From Parundibacterium terreum (GTDB lineage Bacteria; Pseudomonadota; Gammaproteobacteria; Burkholderiales; Burkholderiaceae_D), in contig NZ_BMED01000001.1 in the NCBI RefSeq assembly GCF_014636315.1, positions 1,679,941-1,743,940 on the forward strand: 64,000 bases of DNA, written 5' to 3'. Made by a program: the position numbers and the translations under genes. This document shows, piece by piece, positions 1-7,666 of the stretch (its first letter is position 1; every line of letters starts with the position of its first letter). The notes beneath the pieces are model-generated. The model saw only the letters and a list, made by a program, of their open reading frames with translations, was not told where the DNA came from and ran no database searches.

Positions 1-695
1 TGCCTGGCTTTTACCTTTTTCTTCACCAGCGCCAGCACATCCTCACGATAACTGTCGTGATACTGGGAGGGGTCCCATTGCTCCGTCATTCCTTCTACCA
101 GCGACAATGCCATTTGCACTTCCTTGTCGCTGATGCCTGCACTTCTCAAAGCTTTCGCCGGCAGCTCAAGATCTTTCGAAGGGCGAATCTCATCGTTGTA
201 TCGCAAAGTATTCAGTACTATCGTGTCGCCAACGCAGAGCAATGCTGCCAAGTGCTGCTTGGTGCGTATCACCACCTGGGCAATGGCAACCTTATCTGCC
301 CGGCGCAGCGTCTCGCGCAATAAGGCGTACACCTTGTCACCGCCGCGATCAGGGGCCAGATAATAGGGTTGTTCATAGTAGATCAGCGGAAGCTCGGCCG
401 CATCGACAAAGGCAAGAATATCTATGGTTTGCGTTGCCTCTACATTCGCGCGCTTCAGATCCTCATCCGACAGCACGACATATTCGCTATCCTTGTATTC
501 ATATCCTTTGACAATGTCATCCCATTTCACTTCCTTGCCCGTACGCTTATTGTAGCGGCGAAAACCTATGGGAGAAAAATCACGCTTGTCCAGCATGGTC
601 AAATCCAGCTCATGCTGTTTTACGGCGGAAAACAGTTCTACCGGTATGTGGACCAGGCCAAAGCTGATCGCACCTTTCCAGAGGGCTCGCTGCAT
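1..695 (-). CDS. ku: Ku-type DNA end-binding protein (C-terminus cut by window)
   Basis: Bacterial Ku binds double-strand DNA ends as a homodimer and recruits ligase LigD for non-homologous end joining. The start MQRALWKGAISFGLVHIPVE is the family's usual N-terminus, and the readable part carries the Ku core with motifs such as GFRRYNKRTGKEV and KGYEYKDSEYVVL. Near the window edge it reads WDPSQYHDSYREDV, typical of the end of the conserved core, so only the C-terminal tail is missing. The start codon at 693-695 has a good AAGGGGA ribosome binding site. The DUF4142 gene ends 33 bases upstream on the same strand, so the two are probably co-transcribed. No ligD is visible; it could lie beyond the edge. 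Family assignment is firm. Confidence 0.93.
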   Translation of the reverse strand, partial: MQRALWKGAISFGLVHIPVELFSAVKQHELDLTMLDKRDFSPIGFRRYNKRTGKEVKWDDIVKGYEYKDSEYVVLSDEDLKRANVEATQTIDILAFVDAAELPLIYYEQPYYLAPDRGGDKVYALLRETLRRADKVAIAQVVIRTKQHLAALLCVGDTIVLNTLRYNDEIRPSKDLELPAKALRSAGISDKEVQMALSLVEGMTEQWDPSQYHDSYREDVLALVKKKVKAR

Positions 696-728
696 GATTT
701 TCCCCTTGCTTGGAATTTCGTCCGGCCG

Positions 729-1319
729 CTATTCGCCAACCGCCGTCTTCAGGTTCTGCGCCATCTGCAGATGATGTTCCAGCGCCGGCAAGTTTTGCTG
801 CGCAAACGCCTTCACATCCGCATCCTTGGCACTAACCGCCGCCTTGCGGAACAGGGCTACCGCCTCCTTGTGCGCGGCGACACCTATTTCTGCCGCATAT
901 AGCTGATCAAATTTCGCGCCGTCCAGCACGTTCAGTTTCGCAATCAGGGCTTGCTGTTTCATACTGGGCTCATCAGGCACATTCAGCCCTTTGCCGGCAG
1001 CAAGTTTCTTCAACTCGTCTGCTACTTTGCCGTGGTCGGCCAGCATTTCTGCCGCGAATTTTTTCACGGCATCCGAATTGGCTTTTCCCGATGCAGTTTT
1101 ACTTGCCACTATCTCGGCATTGCCAGCCTGCGCCGCAGTCATCAGGAATTGTTTATCGTTTGCACCCAGTTGCGCTTCCGCATCCTTTGCTGCTGCGTAA
1201 GAGCCCGATGCTGCCGCCAGGCCAGCTATCAAGGCAATGCCTGCCGCAACGATGAGCAACATGGATTTTCTGGAAGGTTTGTACATGAATCGGGAGTGGG
1301 AAAGTGCATGTAAGTTCAT
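729..1319 (-). CDS. Exported DUF4142 (ferritin-like fold) protein
   Basis: DUF4142 proteins are small, mostly helical exported proteins predicted to resemble ferritin-like bundles; their function is not settled. The start at 1319 is preceded by AAGGAG and gives an N-terminal hydrophobic segment (SMLLIVAAGIALIAGLAAA) consistent with a signal peptide or membrane anchor. The mature part has the family pattern KQFLMTAAQAGNAEI, AAEMLADHGKVADEL and ALEHHLQMAQNL. An in-frame start 30 bases further upstream has no ribosome binding site and was rejected. The ku start lies 33 bases downstream, which suggests a stress-related two-gene unit. About 190 residues. Confidence 0.85.
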   Translation of the reverse strand: MNLHALSHSRFMYKPSRKSMLLIVAAGIALIAGLAAASGSYAAAKDAEAQLGANDKQFLMTAAQAGNAEIVASKTASGKANSDAVKKFAAEMLADHGKVADELKKLAAGKGLNVPDEPSMKQQALIAKLNVLDGAKFDQLYAAEIGVAAHKEAVALFRKAAVSAKDADVKAFAQQNLPALEHHLQMAQNLKTAVGE

Positions 1320-1474
1320 GAAATTCTCCTTGAATACACAGAGAACCATGGTAGCAATCTCGCTATGAAACGGCTGTAGGATGGCCGTAAGATGCGGATA
1401 CCAGTTTGTGTAGGAAAAGGTGACGCACTGTGCCGTCGCAGTTTCATTTCCAACTCATTTTTCGTCTCTACGTG

Positions 1475-1522
1475 GTTACGAGAGCGCAGCTCCGTAACAG
1501 CATTGGTTCGAGGAAAATCCTC
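1475..1522. repeat. Two adjacent hairpins in the DUF4142/panE divergent spacer
   Basis: The first hairpin pairs GTTACG-A-GAGC with GCTCCGTAAC (1475-1485 with 1489-1498, one bulged A, loop GCA). The second pairs GAGGA with TCCTC (1510-1514 with 1518-1522). Neither is followed by a T-run, so they are not obvious terminators. They sit about 90-130 bases upstream of panE and may be regulatory. Confidence 0.4.
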
Positions 1523-1608
1523 AAATAAATGACGATCATCATTTTGTGCAATAATCGTTTCCTGCTAAAAATTCGCTCGGCCAATAGGCCAAAACAAAGG
1601 GGACAAAC

Positions 1609-2550
1609 ATGCGCATACTCGTCGTCGGTGCTGGTGCTGTGGGAGGATACTTCGGAGGCAGGATGCTGGCTGCCGGCAGGGATATCACTTTTCTGGTGCG
1701 CCCCAAACGCGCCGAGTTGCTGGCACAAAACGGCCTTGTGATCAAAAGCCCGGTGGGTGATTTGTCATTGGCGGCGCCACCCACCGTGCTCAGCACCCAA
1801 TTGAAACCGGATTACGATCTGATCATTGTCAGTTGCAAGGCTTACGACCTGGACGACGCCATCAATTCTTTCGCGCCGGCAGTCGGCGAGAAAACCATGA
1901 TACTGCCGCTGTTGAACGGCATGCGCCATCTGGATGCACTGGAAGACCGCTTCGGCAAAGCCAATGTGCTGGGTGGCCAGTGTGCCGTATCGACAACCGT
2001 GAATGCACAAGGCGCCATCCTGCACCTGGCGCCCTCGCACTCGCTGACCTTTGGCGAGCGCGACGGCACGATGTCGGAACGCATCAAGCAAGTGCTGGCT
2101 GCCATGTCCGGCGCTGGGTTCGATCCAGTGGCCAGCGAAAACATTCTGCAATCAATGTGGGAAAAATGGGTACTGCTGGCCTCCCTGGCCGGTAGTACCA
2201 GCCTGATGCGCAGTGCCATTGGCGACATCATGGAAGCCCCCGGCGGCCAGCAATTTGTGCTGGACGTGCTGGCAGAATGCAGCAGCGTAGCCGCGGCTGC
2301 CGGCCATGCACCCGGCACGGGCTTCTTCAACCAGCTGCGCACCTTGCTGACTACGGCAGGATCGCCGCTGACCGCGTCGATGTTTCGTGACATTGAAAAC
2401 CACGCCCGCATAGAAGCGGATCAGATCATCGGCAACCTGATAGAGCGCGGCCAGCAACTTGGCTTGAAGGAACCCGCCCTTCCATTGCTACGGTTGGTGT
2501 ACACGCATCTGAAATCCTACGAGGCAAGAAGCAAACGCACCTCTTCTTAG
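1609..2550 (+). CDS. panE: 2-dehydropantoate 2-reductase family protein (ketopantoate reductase)
   Basis: Ketopantoate reductase makes pantoate from 2-dehydropantoate with NADPH, a step in pantothenate and CoA synthesis, in the cytosol. The protein (313 residues, usual length) opens with the Rossmann motif GAGAVGGYFGG, and has LPLLNGM and MWEKWVLLAS, the latter with the conserved catalytic lysine. The C-terminal helical ApbA_C domain contains NHARIEADQIIGNL with the conserved acidic and Asn positions. A strong AAGGGGAC site precedes the ATG. Betaproteobacteria often carry several PanE paralogues, so this copy may act on another 2-keto-hydroxy acid. It stands alone, divergent from DUF4142-ku. 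Confidence 0.85.
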   Translation: MRILVVGAGAVGGYFGGRMLAAGRDITFLVRPKRAELLAQNGLVIKSPVGDLSLAAPPTVLSTQLKPDYDLIIVSCKAYDLDDAINSFAPAVGEKTMILPLLNGMRHLDALEDRFGKANVLGGQCAVSTTVNAQGAILHLAPSHSLTFGERDGTMSERIKQVLAAMSGAGFDPVASENILQSMWEKWVLLASLAGSTSLMRSAIGDIMEAPGGQQFVLDVLAECSSVAAAAGHAPGTGFFNQLRTLLTTAGSPLTASMFRDIENHARIEADQIIGNLIERGQQLGLKEPALPLLRLVYTHLKSYEARSKRTSS

Positions 2551-3110
2551 AAAACGTAGCGCGTGCAATGCCTGCAATCGATTTCTTATATCAATATGCA
2601 AATTAGTAATTAGAAAATGTCATTACTGGCCGCATCGCGGTCCCGGCGCTACGGCGTAAAAACCGTGCACTTCGCCTTTGATGCCTGCCTATACTCCATA
2701 GAGTATAGGCAGCTTGTTTGAATCCGGAGTCCGCCATTGCTGGCGTTCTTGCATGTATTTATTGCCATACTCCTGATTTTATTGGAGTGCAGCAGCCTCA
2801 TGTCACACCGGCAATTTGCAGCCCTCTGCGTTTGCGTACGCTCCCCAGCCTACAATTTCCTTGCCTGCAACGACACATTTTCGTCAGTTTTTTCAGTAAA
2901 AACCAAACTTTCATTCCGTCATTGCTTAAAAATTAGGCAACCCCAACTTGTTATTTTGCGTAGCAGCATGTAGAGTAAGGGGTTGATTTTCCGCTTTTCT
3001 CACCCCTGCTTCAGGCGGCCTGCATAAATCATTTGCTTCACGCATCGTATCTTTACTTTACGCGCGGCTTGTTGGCTTATCGGGTCTCCGGCATTACTTT
3101 TTTGACATCT
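2551..3110. other. Long spacer between panE and lysC
   Basis: This 560-base stretch holds no convincing gene. Open frames in it lack ribosome binding sites and give Cys/Ser-rich, low-quality translations. The only clear structure is the 12-bp hairpin at 2685-2712. In many Burkholderiales tilS lies just upstream of lysC (recalled, not searched); here panE is the neighbour, so the stretch could mark a rearrangement. Confidence 0.6.
2685..2712. repeat. Perfect 12-bp inverted repeat, 4-base loop
   Basis: CTGCCTATACTC (2685-2696) pairs perfectly with GAGTATAGGCAG (2701-2712) around the loop CATA. The bases after it (CTTGTTTG) are only weakly T-rich, so it may be a weak panE terminator or a protein-binding dyad. 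Confidence 0.55.
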
Positions 3111-4361
3111 ATGGCTTTAATCGTCCACAAATACGGCGGTACTTCGATGGGTTCGACAGAACGCATCAAGAATGTCGCCAAACGCGTTGCCAAATGGCAT
3201 GATGCCGGTCACCAGATAGTTGTGGTGCCGTCAGCAATGTCTGGCGAAACAAACCGTATCATCGGCCTGGCCAAAGAAATTATGGCCCAGCCTGATCCCC
3301 GTGAACTGGATATGATCGCCTCCACCGGCGAGCAAGTCTCTGTCGGCCTGCTGTCGATGGCCTTGCAGGCTATCGGCAAGCAGGCTGTGTCTTACGCCGG
3401 CTGGCAAGTCGCGATCAAAACAGATTCCGCGTATACCAAGGCACGTATCGCATCGATCGACGACACCAAGGTGCGCGCTGATCTGGATGCGGGCAAGATA
3501 GTCATCATTACCGGCTTCCAGGGTGTGGATGACGCCGGCAATATCACGACCCTGGGCCGTGGCGGCTCCGACACCTCTGCCGTGGCCGTTGCCGCTGCCT
3601 TGAAGGCACAGGAATGCCTGATCTATACCGACGTGGATGGTGTCTACACCACCGATCCGCGCGTGGTCTCTGATGCGCGCCGCCTGAAAACAGTGACATT
3701 TGAAGAAATGCTGGAAATGGCTTCGCTGGGTTCCAAGGTTCTGCAGATACGTTCGGTGGAATTCGCCGGCAACTATCGCATGCCTACCCGCGTACTGTCG
3801 TCGCTGACCGACCCAATGATACCGCTGGAAGAAGAAGCCAATTCCGGCACCCTGATTTCGTTTGAGGAAGATACACACATGGAACAAGCTACCATCACCG
3901 GCATCGCGTTTAACCGTGATGAAGCAAAGATCACCGTTTTCGGCGTACCGGACAAGCCAGGCATCGCCTATCAGATCCTGGGCCCTATCGCCGATGCGAA
4001 CATCGAAGTCGACATGATCATCCAGAACCAGTCTGTAGACGGCAAGACCGACTTCACCTTTACCGTACCGCGCGGCGAATATACCAAGGCCATGCAGGTG
4101 CTGGAAGCCAGCGTCAAGGAACACATCAGCACCGGCAACATCATCGGCGACCCCAAGGTATCGAAAGTCTCCGTAGTCGGCGTAGGCATGCGCAGCCATG
4201 TCGGCATTGCATCGCAAATGTTCCGCACCCTGGCCGACGAAAGCGTCAATATCCAGATGATCTCTACTTCTGAAATCAAAATTTCCGTATTGATTGACGA
4301 AAAATACATGGAATTGGCAGTGCGTTCACTGCACAAGGCTTTCGGCCTGGAATCAGCTTAA
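3111..4361 (+). CDS. lysC: Aspartate kinase (lysine/threonine-sensitive type)
   Basis: Phosphorylates L-aspartate, the first step toward lysine, threonine, methionine and diaminopimelate. The ATG at 3111 gives [15 protein letters not shown], the standard N-terminus of betaproteobacterial LysC, and a 416-residue product of usual length. An in-frame start 78 bases upstream adds 26 unconserved residues and was rejected. Kinase motifs KYGGTS and [11 protein letters not shown] are present, with two ACT domains after about residue 260. No strong Shine-Dalgarno precedes 3111. An internal ATG at 3879, after GAGGAAG, could start a separate 160-residue regulatory subunit made only of the ACT domains, as in alpha2beta2 aspartokinases. 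It is followed by tRNA-Ser. Confidence 0.95.
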   Translation: MALIVHKYGGTSMGSTERIKNVAKRVAKWHDAGHQIVVVPSAMSGETNRIIGLAKEIMAQPDPRELDMIASTGEQVSVGLLSMALQAIGKQAVSYAGWQVAIKTDSAYTKARIASIDDTKVRADLDAGKIVIITGFQGVDDAGNITTLGRGGSDTSAVAVAAALKAQECLIYTDVDGVYTTDPRVVSDARRLKTVTFEEMLEMASLGSKVLQIRSVEFAGNYRMPTRVLSSLTDPMIPLEEEANSGTLISFEEDTHMEQATITGIAFNRDEAKITVFGVPDKPGIAYQILGPIADANIEVDMIIQNQSVDGKTDFTFTVPRGEYTKAMQVLEASVKEHISTGNIIGDPKVSKVSVVGVGMRSHVGIASQMFRTLADESVNIQMISTSEIKISVLIDEKYMELAVRSLHKAFGLESA

Positions 4362-4448
4362 TACGCGTCCGGCCCCGGCAAAATCGCGGCGACAGCAAAC
4401 CCCTGCTCGCCACGAGTGCAAAAAGCAAGATTTTGGCGCTAGTTACTG

Positions 4449-4477
4449 TTGACCAAAGCCGCGCAAGCGGCTATTAT
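4449..4477 (+). promoter_or_regulatory. Sigma-70 promoter of tRNA-Ser
   Basis: TTGACC (4449-4454) and TATTAT (4472-4477) are separated by exactly 17 bases. Transcription would begin near 4484, about 40 bases before the mature tRNA 5' end. The spacer includes a short GC-rich dyad (GCCGC/GCGGC). Confidence 0.75.
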
Positions 4478-4525
4478 CTCGGTTCTCGATTGCAGCAGAG
4501 GTAACGACGCTGCAAAAGACAGTGT

Positions 4526-4619
4526 GGAGATTTGGCCGAGTGGTCGAAGGCACTTCCCTGCTAAGGAAGCATATGGGCTTAAACCTGTATCGAGGGTTCG
4601 AATCCCTCAGTCTCCGCCA
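4526..4619 (+). tRNA. tRNA-Ser (anticodon GCU)
   Basis: The acceptor arm GGAGATT pairs with AGTCTCC. The anticodon loop is flanked by TTCC and GGAA with anticodon GCT (reads AGC/AGU). There is a long variable arm typical of class II tRNAs, and the T-arm contains GGTTCGAATCC. The CCA end is encoded (4617-4619). It has its own promoter upstream and a strong terminator downstream. Confidence 0.97.
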
Positions 4620-4628
4620 GCAATACTA

Positions 4629-4667
4629 AAAGCCGCTTAATGTAAAAGTTAAGCGGCTTTTTCTTTT
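4629..4667 (+). terminator. Rho-independent terminator of tRNA-Ser
   Basis: AAAGCCGCTTAA (4629-4640) pairs with TTAAGCGGCTTT (4649-4660), followed by a T-rich tail (TTCTTTTT). A near copy lies 172 bases downstream. Confidence 0.9.
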
Positions 4668-4686
4668 TGGCGAGATGTGGAGACTA

Positions 4687-4708
4687 GCAAGCCATTAGTA
4701 TGGCTTGC
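4687..4708. repeat. Hairpin after the tRNA terminator (copy 1)
   Basis: GCAAGCCAT (4687-4695) pairs perfectly with ATGGCTTGC (4700-4708) around TAGT. The matching hairpin in copy 2 is at 4854-4881. An A-to-G change in one arm is matched by a T-to-C change in the other, so base pairing is kept between the copies. Confidence 0.6.
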
Positions 4709-4722
4709 CGCGGGATTCGAAG

Positions 4723-4744
4723 GGAATCGCTTGCAAGCGATTCC
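4723..4744. repeat. Perfect 22-bp palindrome without loop
   Basis: GGAATCGCTTG is followed directly by its reverse complement CAAGCGATTCC. It lies between the two copies of the tRNA 3'/terminator unit and is flanked by CCGCGG on both sides within about 15 bases. A spacer-free palindrome can be a protein-binding site or a trace of recombination. Confidence 0.6.
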
Positions 4745-4774
4745 GCGGCCTGTGGAACGTAGGTTGTAGGCGTG

Positions 4775-4881
4775 TCCCTCAGTCTCCACCAGCAATGCTA
4801 AAAGCCGCTTAATGTAAATTTAAGCGGCTTTTTCTTTTGGCGAGATCTTGAAGCTTGCAGGCCATCAGTATAGCCTGCAAG
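4775..4881 (+). pseudogene. Decayed tandem copy of the tRNA-Ser 3' end, terminator and hairpin
   Basis: From 4775 the sequence repeats the stretch from 4603 at a distance of 172 bases: TCCCTCAGTCTCC, then ACCA in place of GCCA, then the same terminator and the same following hairpin. The 5' part of the tRNA is absent or unrecognisable, so no functional tRNA can be made. The repeat includes a working-looking terminator (stem 4801-4812 with 4820-4831, T-rich tail). Confidence 0.8.
4801..4836 (+). terminator. Second copy of the tRNA terminator
   Basis: AAAGCCGCTTAA (4801-4812) pairs with TTAAGCGGCTTT (4820-4831), then TTTCTTTT. It differs from the first copy mainly in a loop one base shorter. 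Confidence 0.75.
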
Positions 4882-4949
4882 ACGGCCTGCCATACCTCGC
4901 ACTCATCATCAACTTGCTGTCTTTATCAGCCAGCAACACGGCTGCATGC

Positions 4950-6263
4950 TCAGGCCTGGCGACCTGCACGCGGATGCGGAATGGAAAAGTATAAAAGGAT
5001 CAGGCTGGCGAGGAAACAGGCTCCCAGCGTGCCGAGCGCATAGTAATAGCTGCCGGTCATTTCCCGCACCCAGCCAATAAAGACCGGGCTGACGGCACCG
5101 CCGATGGCGCCTACGGAACTGATCAGGGCGATACCTCCTGCTGCGGCCTGGTCCTTGAAATAGGCACCGGGTATGGTCCAGAATAAAGCCAGAAAGCCGA
5201 ACACTGCCGCACTTGCCAGTATCAGCAATATGACTGTGATCGCAATATTGTGTGCGCCAAAAGGCAGCAGCATGAACGACAGCGCCGAGACGATGCCGCA
5301 TCCGATTACATGCCAGCGGCGCTCCAGCAGGCGATCGGAACTGAAACTGACCGTCAACATGCCTGCGGTCGCCAGGACCGATATGCCGCCGCTCAGCCAG
5401 CCGATATTCATCAGGCTGCTAACGCCCACGCTTTTCAGCAAGGTCGGAATCCATAACAGCAAGGCATTTTCCACACAATAAAATGCGAAGTAGCAAATGG
5501 CGAGGGTATACACCACCTTGTCCCCCAGCGCCTCACGCATCCTGGAGGGGCCGCGCGGCGCCAATGCACCAGAATCGGGGTTGACGATTTTCTTGACTAC
5601 CTGCTTTTCCTCATCCGACAACCAACTGGCTTCTTCGGGACGATTGGCCAGATAAAAGTAAGCCAGCACTCCCAGCACCAGCGCGGGAATGCCTTCCAGA
5701 ATGAACAGATGCTGCCAGCCGCGCATGCCGCCCGCCTGATCGAAATCGGTCATGATCCACGCCGCTACCGGGCCGCCGATAATGCCGGACACCGGCAAAG
5801 CCATGACAAACAGGCTGGTTACGCGGCCACGCATGCGTTCAGGAAACCAGTAAGTGAAATAAAACAGTACGCCCGGGAAAAAACCGGCTTCGGCCGCGCC
5901 TACTAAAAAACGCAGCGCATAAAACTCCAGCTTGGTGGAGGCAAATGCCAGTGCGATCGTGAACACTCCCCATAGCAGCATAATGCGCAGCAGGGTTTTC
6001 CTGACACCGAGCCGGTGCAGCATCAGGTTGCTCGGCACCTCGAACAGGATGTAGCCAAAATACAGGAAGCCGGCGGCCAGGCCATAGATCGCTTCGTTCA
6101 AATGCAGGTCACTGATGAACTGCAATTTGGCGAAGCCGACATTGAGCCTGTCCATCATCGCAATGACGTAGCAAAGAAACAGGAACGGTACCAGGCGCCA
6201 GCCTATTTTTCTGAAGATAGCCTGTTCATCGAGTGACACGCTTTGTTGTAATGAGGTTTGCAT
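4950..6263 (-). CDS. MFS permease, anion:cation symporter (ACS) family
   Basis: A 437-residue, 12-helix transporter of the inner membrane. MMDRLNVGFAKLQFISDLHL in helix 1 and YFTYWFPERMRGR, with FEVPSNLMLHRLGVR, are typical of the ACS family, which takes up organic anions such as tartrate, phthalate, 4-hydroxyphenylacetate or hexuronates. The start at 6263 was chosen because AGAG precedes it at normal spacing and the upstream extension is unconserved. It is the last gene of a three-gene unit after the PcaD-like hydrolase and the NTF2-like gene (53-base gap). The context suggests uptake of an aromatic acid or lactone; the substrate cannot be read from sequence. Confidence 0.9.
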   Translation of the reverse strand: MQTSLQQSVSLDEQAIFRKIGWRLVPFLFLCYVIAMMDRLNVGFAKLQFISDLHLNEAIYGLAAGFLYFGYILFEVPSNLMLHRLGVRKTLLRIMLLWGVFTIALAFASTKLEFYALRFLVGAAEAGFFPGVLFYFTYWFPERMRGRVTSLFVMALPVSGIIGGPVAAWIMTDFDQAGGMRGWQHLFILEGIPALVLGVLAYFYLANRPEEASWLSDEEKQVVKKIVNPDSGALAPRGPSRMREALGDKVVYTLAICYFAFYCVENALLLWIPTLLKSVGVSSLMNIGWLSGGISVLATAGMLTVSFSSDRLLERRWHVIGCGIVSALSFMLLPFGAHNIAITVILLILASAAVFGFLALFWTIPGAYFKDQAAAGGIALISSVGAIGGAVSPVFIGWVREMTGSYYYALGTLGACFLASLILLYFSIPHPRAGRQA

Positions 6264-6316
6264 ATATTGTCTCTTCCAATGGTATAGATTTGAATCGCTG
6301 GATGAATATCGCATCT

Positions 6317-6709
6317 TCAGGGGCCGAAGCTGGAGCGTGCCTGGATTCGCCAGTCACCGTCGGCACGGGTCATGATGTACAGGGATTCATAGACACCGAT
6401 GACCGAGCCGTCAGCTCGGTAGCGCGTATAGCTCAATGCATAGTGCGCCTTGTTTTCGTTAAACTGGATCAGCTCACGCTGCTCCCATCTGCTGTATTTC
6501 CAGTTGTCTTCCAGGCGCAGCTTGTTGAAGAGGTCCATGGGATTGCTGCCCGCTGTTTCATATATTTTCATCTTGCCTCCGGCGAATCGGAGGTGCGGGA
6601 AGTGCATGGTGGCATCCATGGCTGCCGCATCGTAGGCGTTCAGTGCGGCCATGAACTTGTCCAGGGTTTCCATGCATGCGCTGTGTATCTGTTGTCGCTG
6701 GTCAGTCAT
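6317..6709 (-). CDS. NTF2-like (SnoaL-type) small protein
   Basis: A 130-residue soluble protein with the NTF2/SnoaL cone-fold pattern: an N-terminal helix pair (FMAALNAYDAAAMDATMHFPHLRF), a middle strand region and a C-terminal TRYRADGSVIGVYESLYIMT-type strand pair ending in DWRIQARSSFGP. Family members act as isomerases, hydratases or ligand-binding proteins. It begins 13 bases after the hydrolase stop, and the MFS gene follows, so the three genes look like one transcript. A role in handling an intermediate of the same pathway is an inference. Confidence 0.75.
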   Translation of the reverse strand: MTDQRQQIHSACMETLDKFMAALNAYDAAAMDATMHFPHLRFAGGKMKIYETAGSNPMDLFNKLRLEDNWKYSRWEQRELIQFNENKAHYALSYTRYRADGSVIGVYESLYIMTRADGDWRIQARSSFGP

Positions 6710-6722
6710 TGCTGTGCTCTAT

Positions 6723-7532
6723 TCAAAGGCTGGTTAAAAAGGAGAACAGTGCCGAAGTGAATTCCGCTCCGGCACCGAGATTGCCGAGATGCGCGACCGG
6801 CAGCTCGCTATATCGGGCGCCGGGTATGCTGTCAGCCAGCACGCGCGCCTGCTCAGCTGTACACGCCATGTCCCTGGTGCCGGCAATCACCAGCGTCGGC
6901 ACGCGGATCTGCGGCAACCGAGCGGTAAAGTCGAAATCCCTGATAGCAGCGCAGCACTGCGCGTAGCCATCAGCCTGTGTGGACAAGAACATGTCTCTTG
7001 CCAACGCGAGGTTGAGCGGATAAGCAAGGGCCGCTTCTGCCGTGAACCAGCGCGCTATCGTCGCGTCAGCCAGTGCTGTCATGCCTTGCTCCATCGCGGT
7101 CGCGCTGCGCCGGTTCCAGAAATCCGCCGCCCCGAACTGGGCAGCGGTATTACTCAGTACTAATTTTTGCATCCTGGCCGGATGCAGCAGCGCAAGCTCC
7201 ATGCCCAGCGCACCGCCCATGGACAGGCCGCAATAGCGATAAGATTCTATGCCGAGGGCATCCAGCAGCAGGGCCAGCCTCTCGGCAAACTGCCGCATAG
7301 TGTTCGCATCGGGCCAGAGTGGGCTGCCATGCCCTGGATAATCGAAAACAATAATCCGATAGCGGCTCTGCAATGCTGCGACTTGTTCGGTCCACAGGCG
7401 CGTGTCGGTAGCAAGCGAGTTGCCGAAAAGGAGTACAGGCAAACCGGCTGAACCGAAAGACTGGTAGGCAACGCCGCCGACTATGCCGCTTGCATTTGCG
7501 GTAACGGAGGGATGGGAGATGATTTGGGGCAT
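6723..7532 (-). CDS. Alpha/beta hydrolase, 3-oxoadipate enol-lactonase (PcaD)-like
   Basis: A 269-residue cytosolic alpha/beta hydrolase. It has the oxyanion region GNSLATDTRLW, FDYPGHG, the nucleophile elbow GLSMGGALGMELALLHP and a late acid/His region (VIAGTRDMACT; VAHLGNLGA). GNSLGTD-type and GLSMGG motifs are characteristic of enol-lactonases such as PcaD, which opens 3-oxoadipate enol-lactone in protocatechuate/catechol breakdown. The neighbours are not the usual pca genes, so the true substrate may be another lactone or ester. First gene of a three-gene unit, divergent from an IclR regulator. No strong ribosome binding site precedes the ATG, and the operator ends only nine bases upstream of it. 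Confidence 0.85.
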   Translation of the reverse strand: MPQIISHPSVTANASGIVGGVAYQSFGSAGLPVLLFGNSLATDTRLWTEQVAALQSRYRIIVFDYPGHGSPLWPDANTMRQFAERLALLLDALGIESYRYCGLSMGGALGMELALLHPARMQKLVLSNTAAQFGAADFWNRRSATAMEQGMTALADATIARWFTAEAALAYPLNLALARDMFLSTQADGYAQCCAAIRDFDFTARLPQIRVPTLVIAGTRDMACTAEQARVLADSIPGARYSELPVAHLGNLGAGAEFTSALFSFLTSL

Positions 7533-7540
7533 ATAAATTT

Positions 7541-7565
7541 GTTCGCATAGCGAACATATGTTCGA
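7541..7565. promoter_or_regulatory. Probable IclR-type operator: three GTTCG half-sites
   Basis: A perfect dyad GTTCGC-ATA-GCGAAC (7541-7555) is followed by a third half-site GTTCGA (7560-7565). A palindrome plus one extra direct half-site is the arrangement recalled for PcaU-type IclR regulators. The site lies just downstream of the predicted start of the hydrolase transcript, so binding could block or tune that promoter. Confidence 0.65.
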
Positions 7566-7574
7566 TTTATGAAT

Positions 7575-7603
7575 ATATTATCCGCTAGCCAGTTTGGGGT
7601 CAA
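7575..7603 (-). promoter_or_regulatory. Sigma-70 promoter of the hydrolase-NTF2-MFS unit
   Basis: On the minus strand TTGACC (7598-7603) and TAATAT (7575-7580) are separated by 17 bases. Transcription would start near 7568, immediately beside the operator. Confidence 0.7.
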
Positions 7604-7666
7604 CCGATTGCTGCGATAAAAGCCGCATGCTAAAGTCTGCCACCTTAGCCAACATATCAACTTGTC

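Noticed and set aside
2737-2973. Open frame of 78 codons between panE and lysC
   Set aside because: No ribosome binding site, Cys/Ser/Phe-rich translation without domain features, and overlapping frames of similar quality.
2551-3110. Lysine riboswitch before lysC
   Set aside because: The multi-helix L-box core was not found; only one simple hairpin is present, and the class is not expected in this group.
3033-3110. Earlier start for lysC
   Set aside because: It would add 26 unconserved residues before the standard [10 protein letters not shown] start.
4620-4949. Integrated element at tRNA-Ser
   Set aside because: No integrase or cargo genes; the repeat units are only 172 bases apart.
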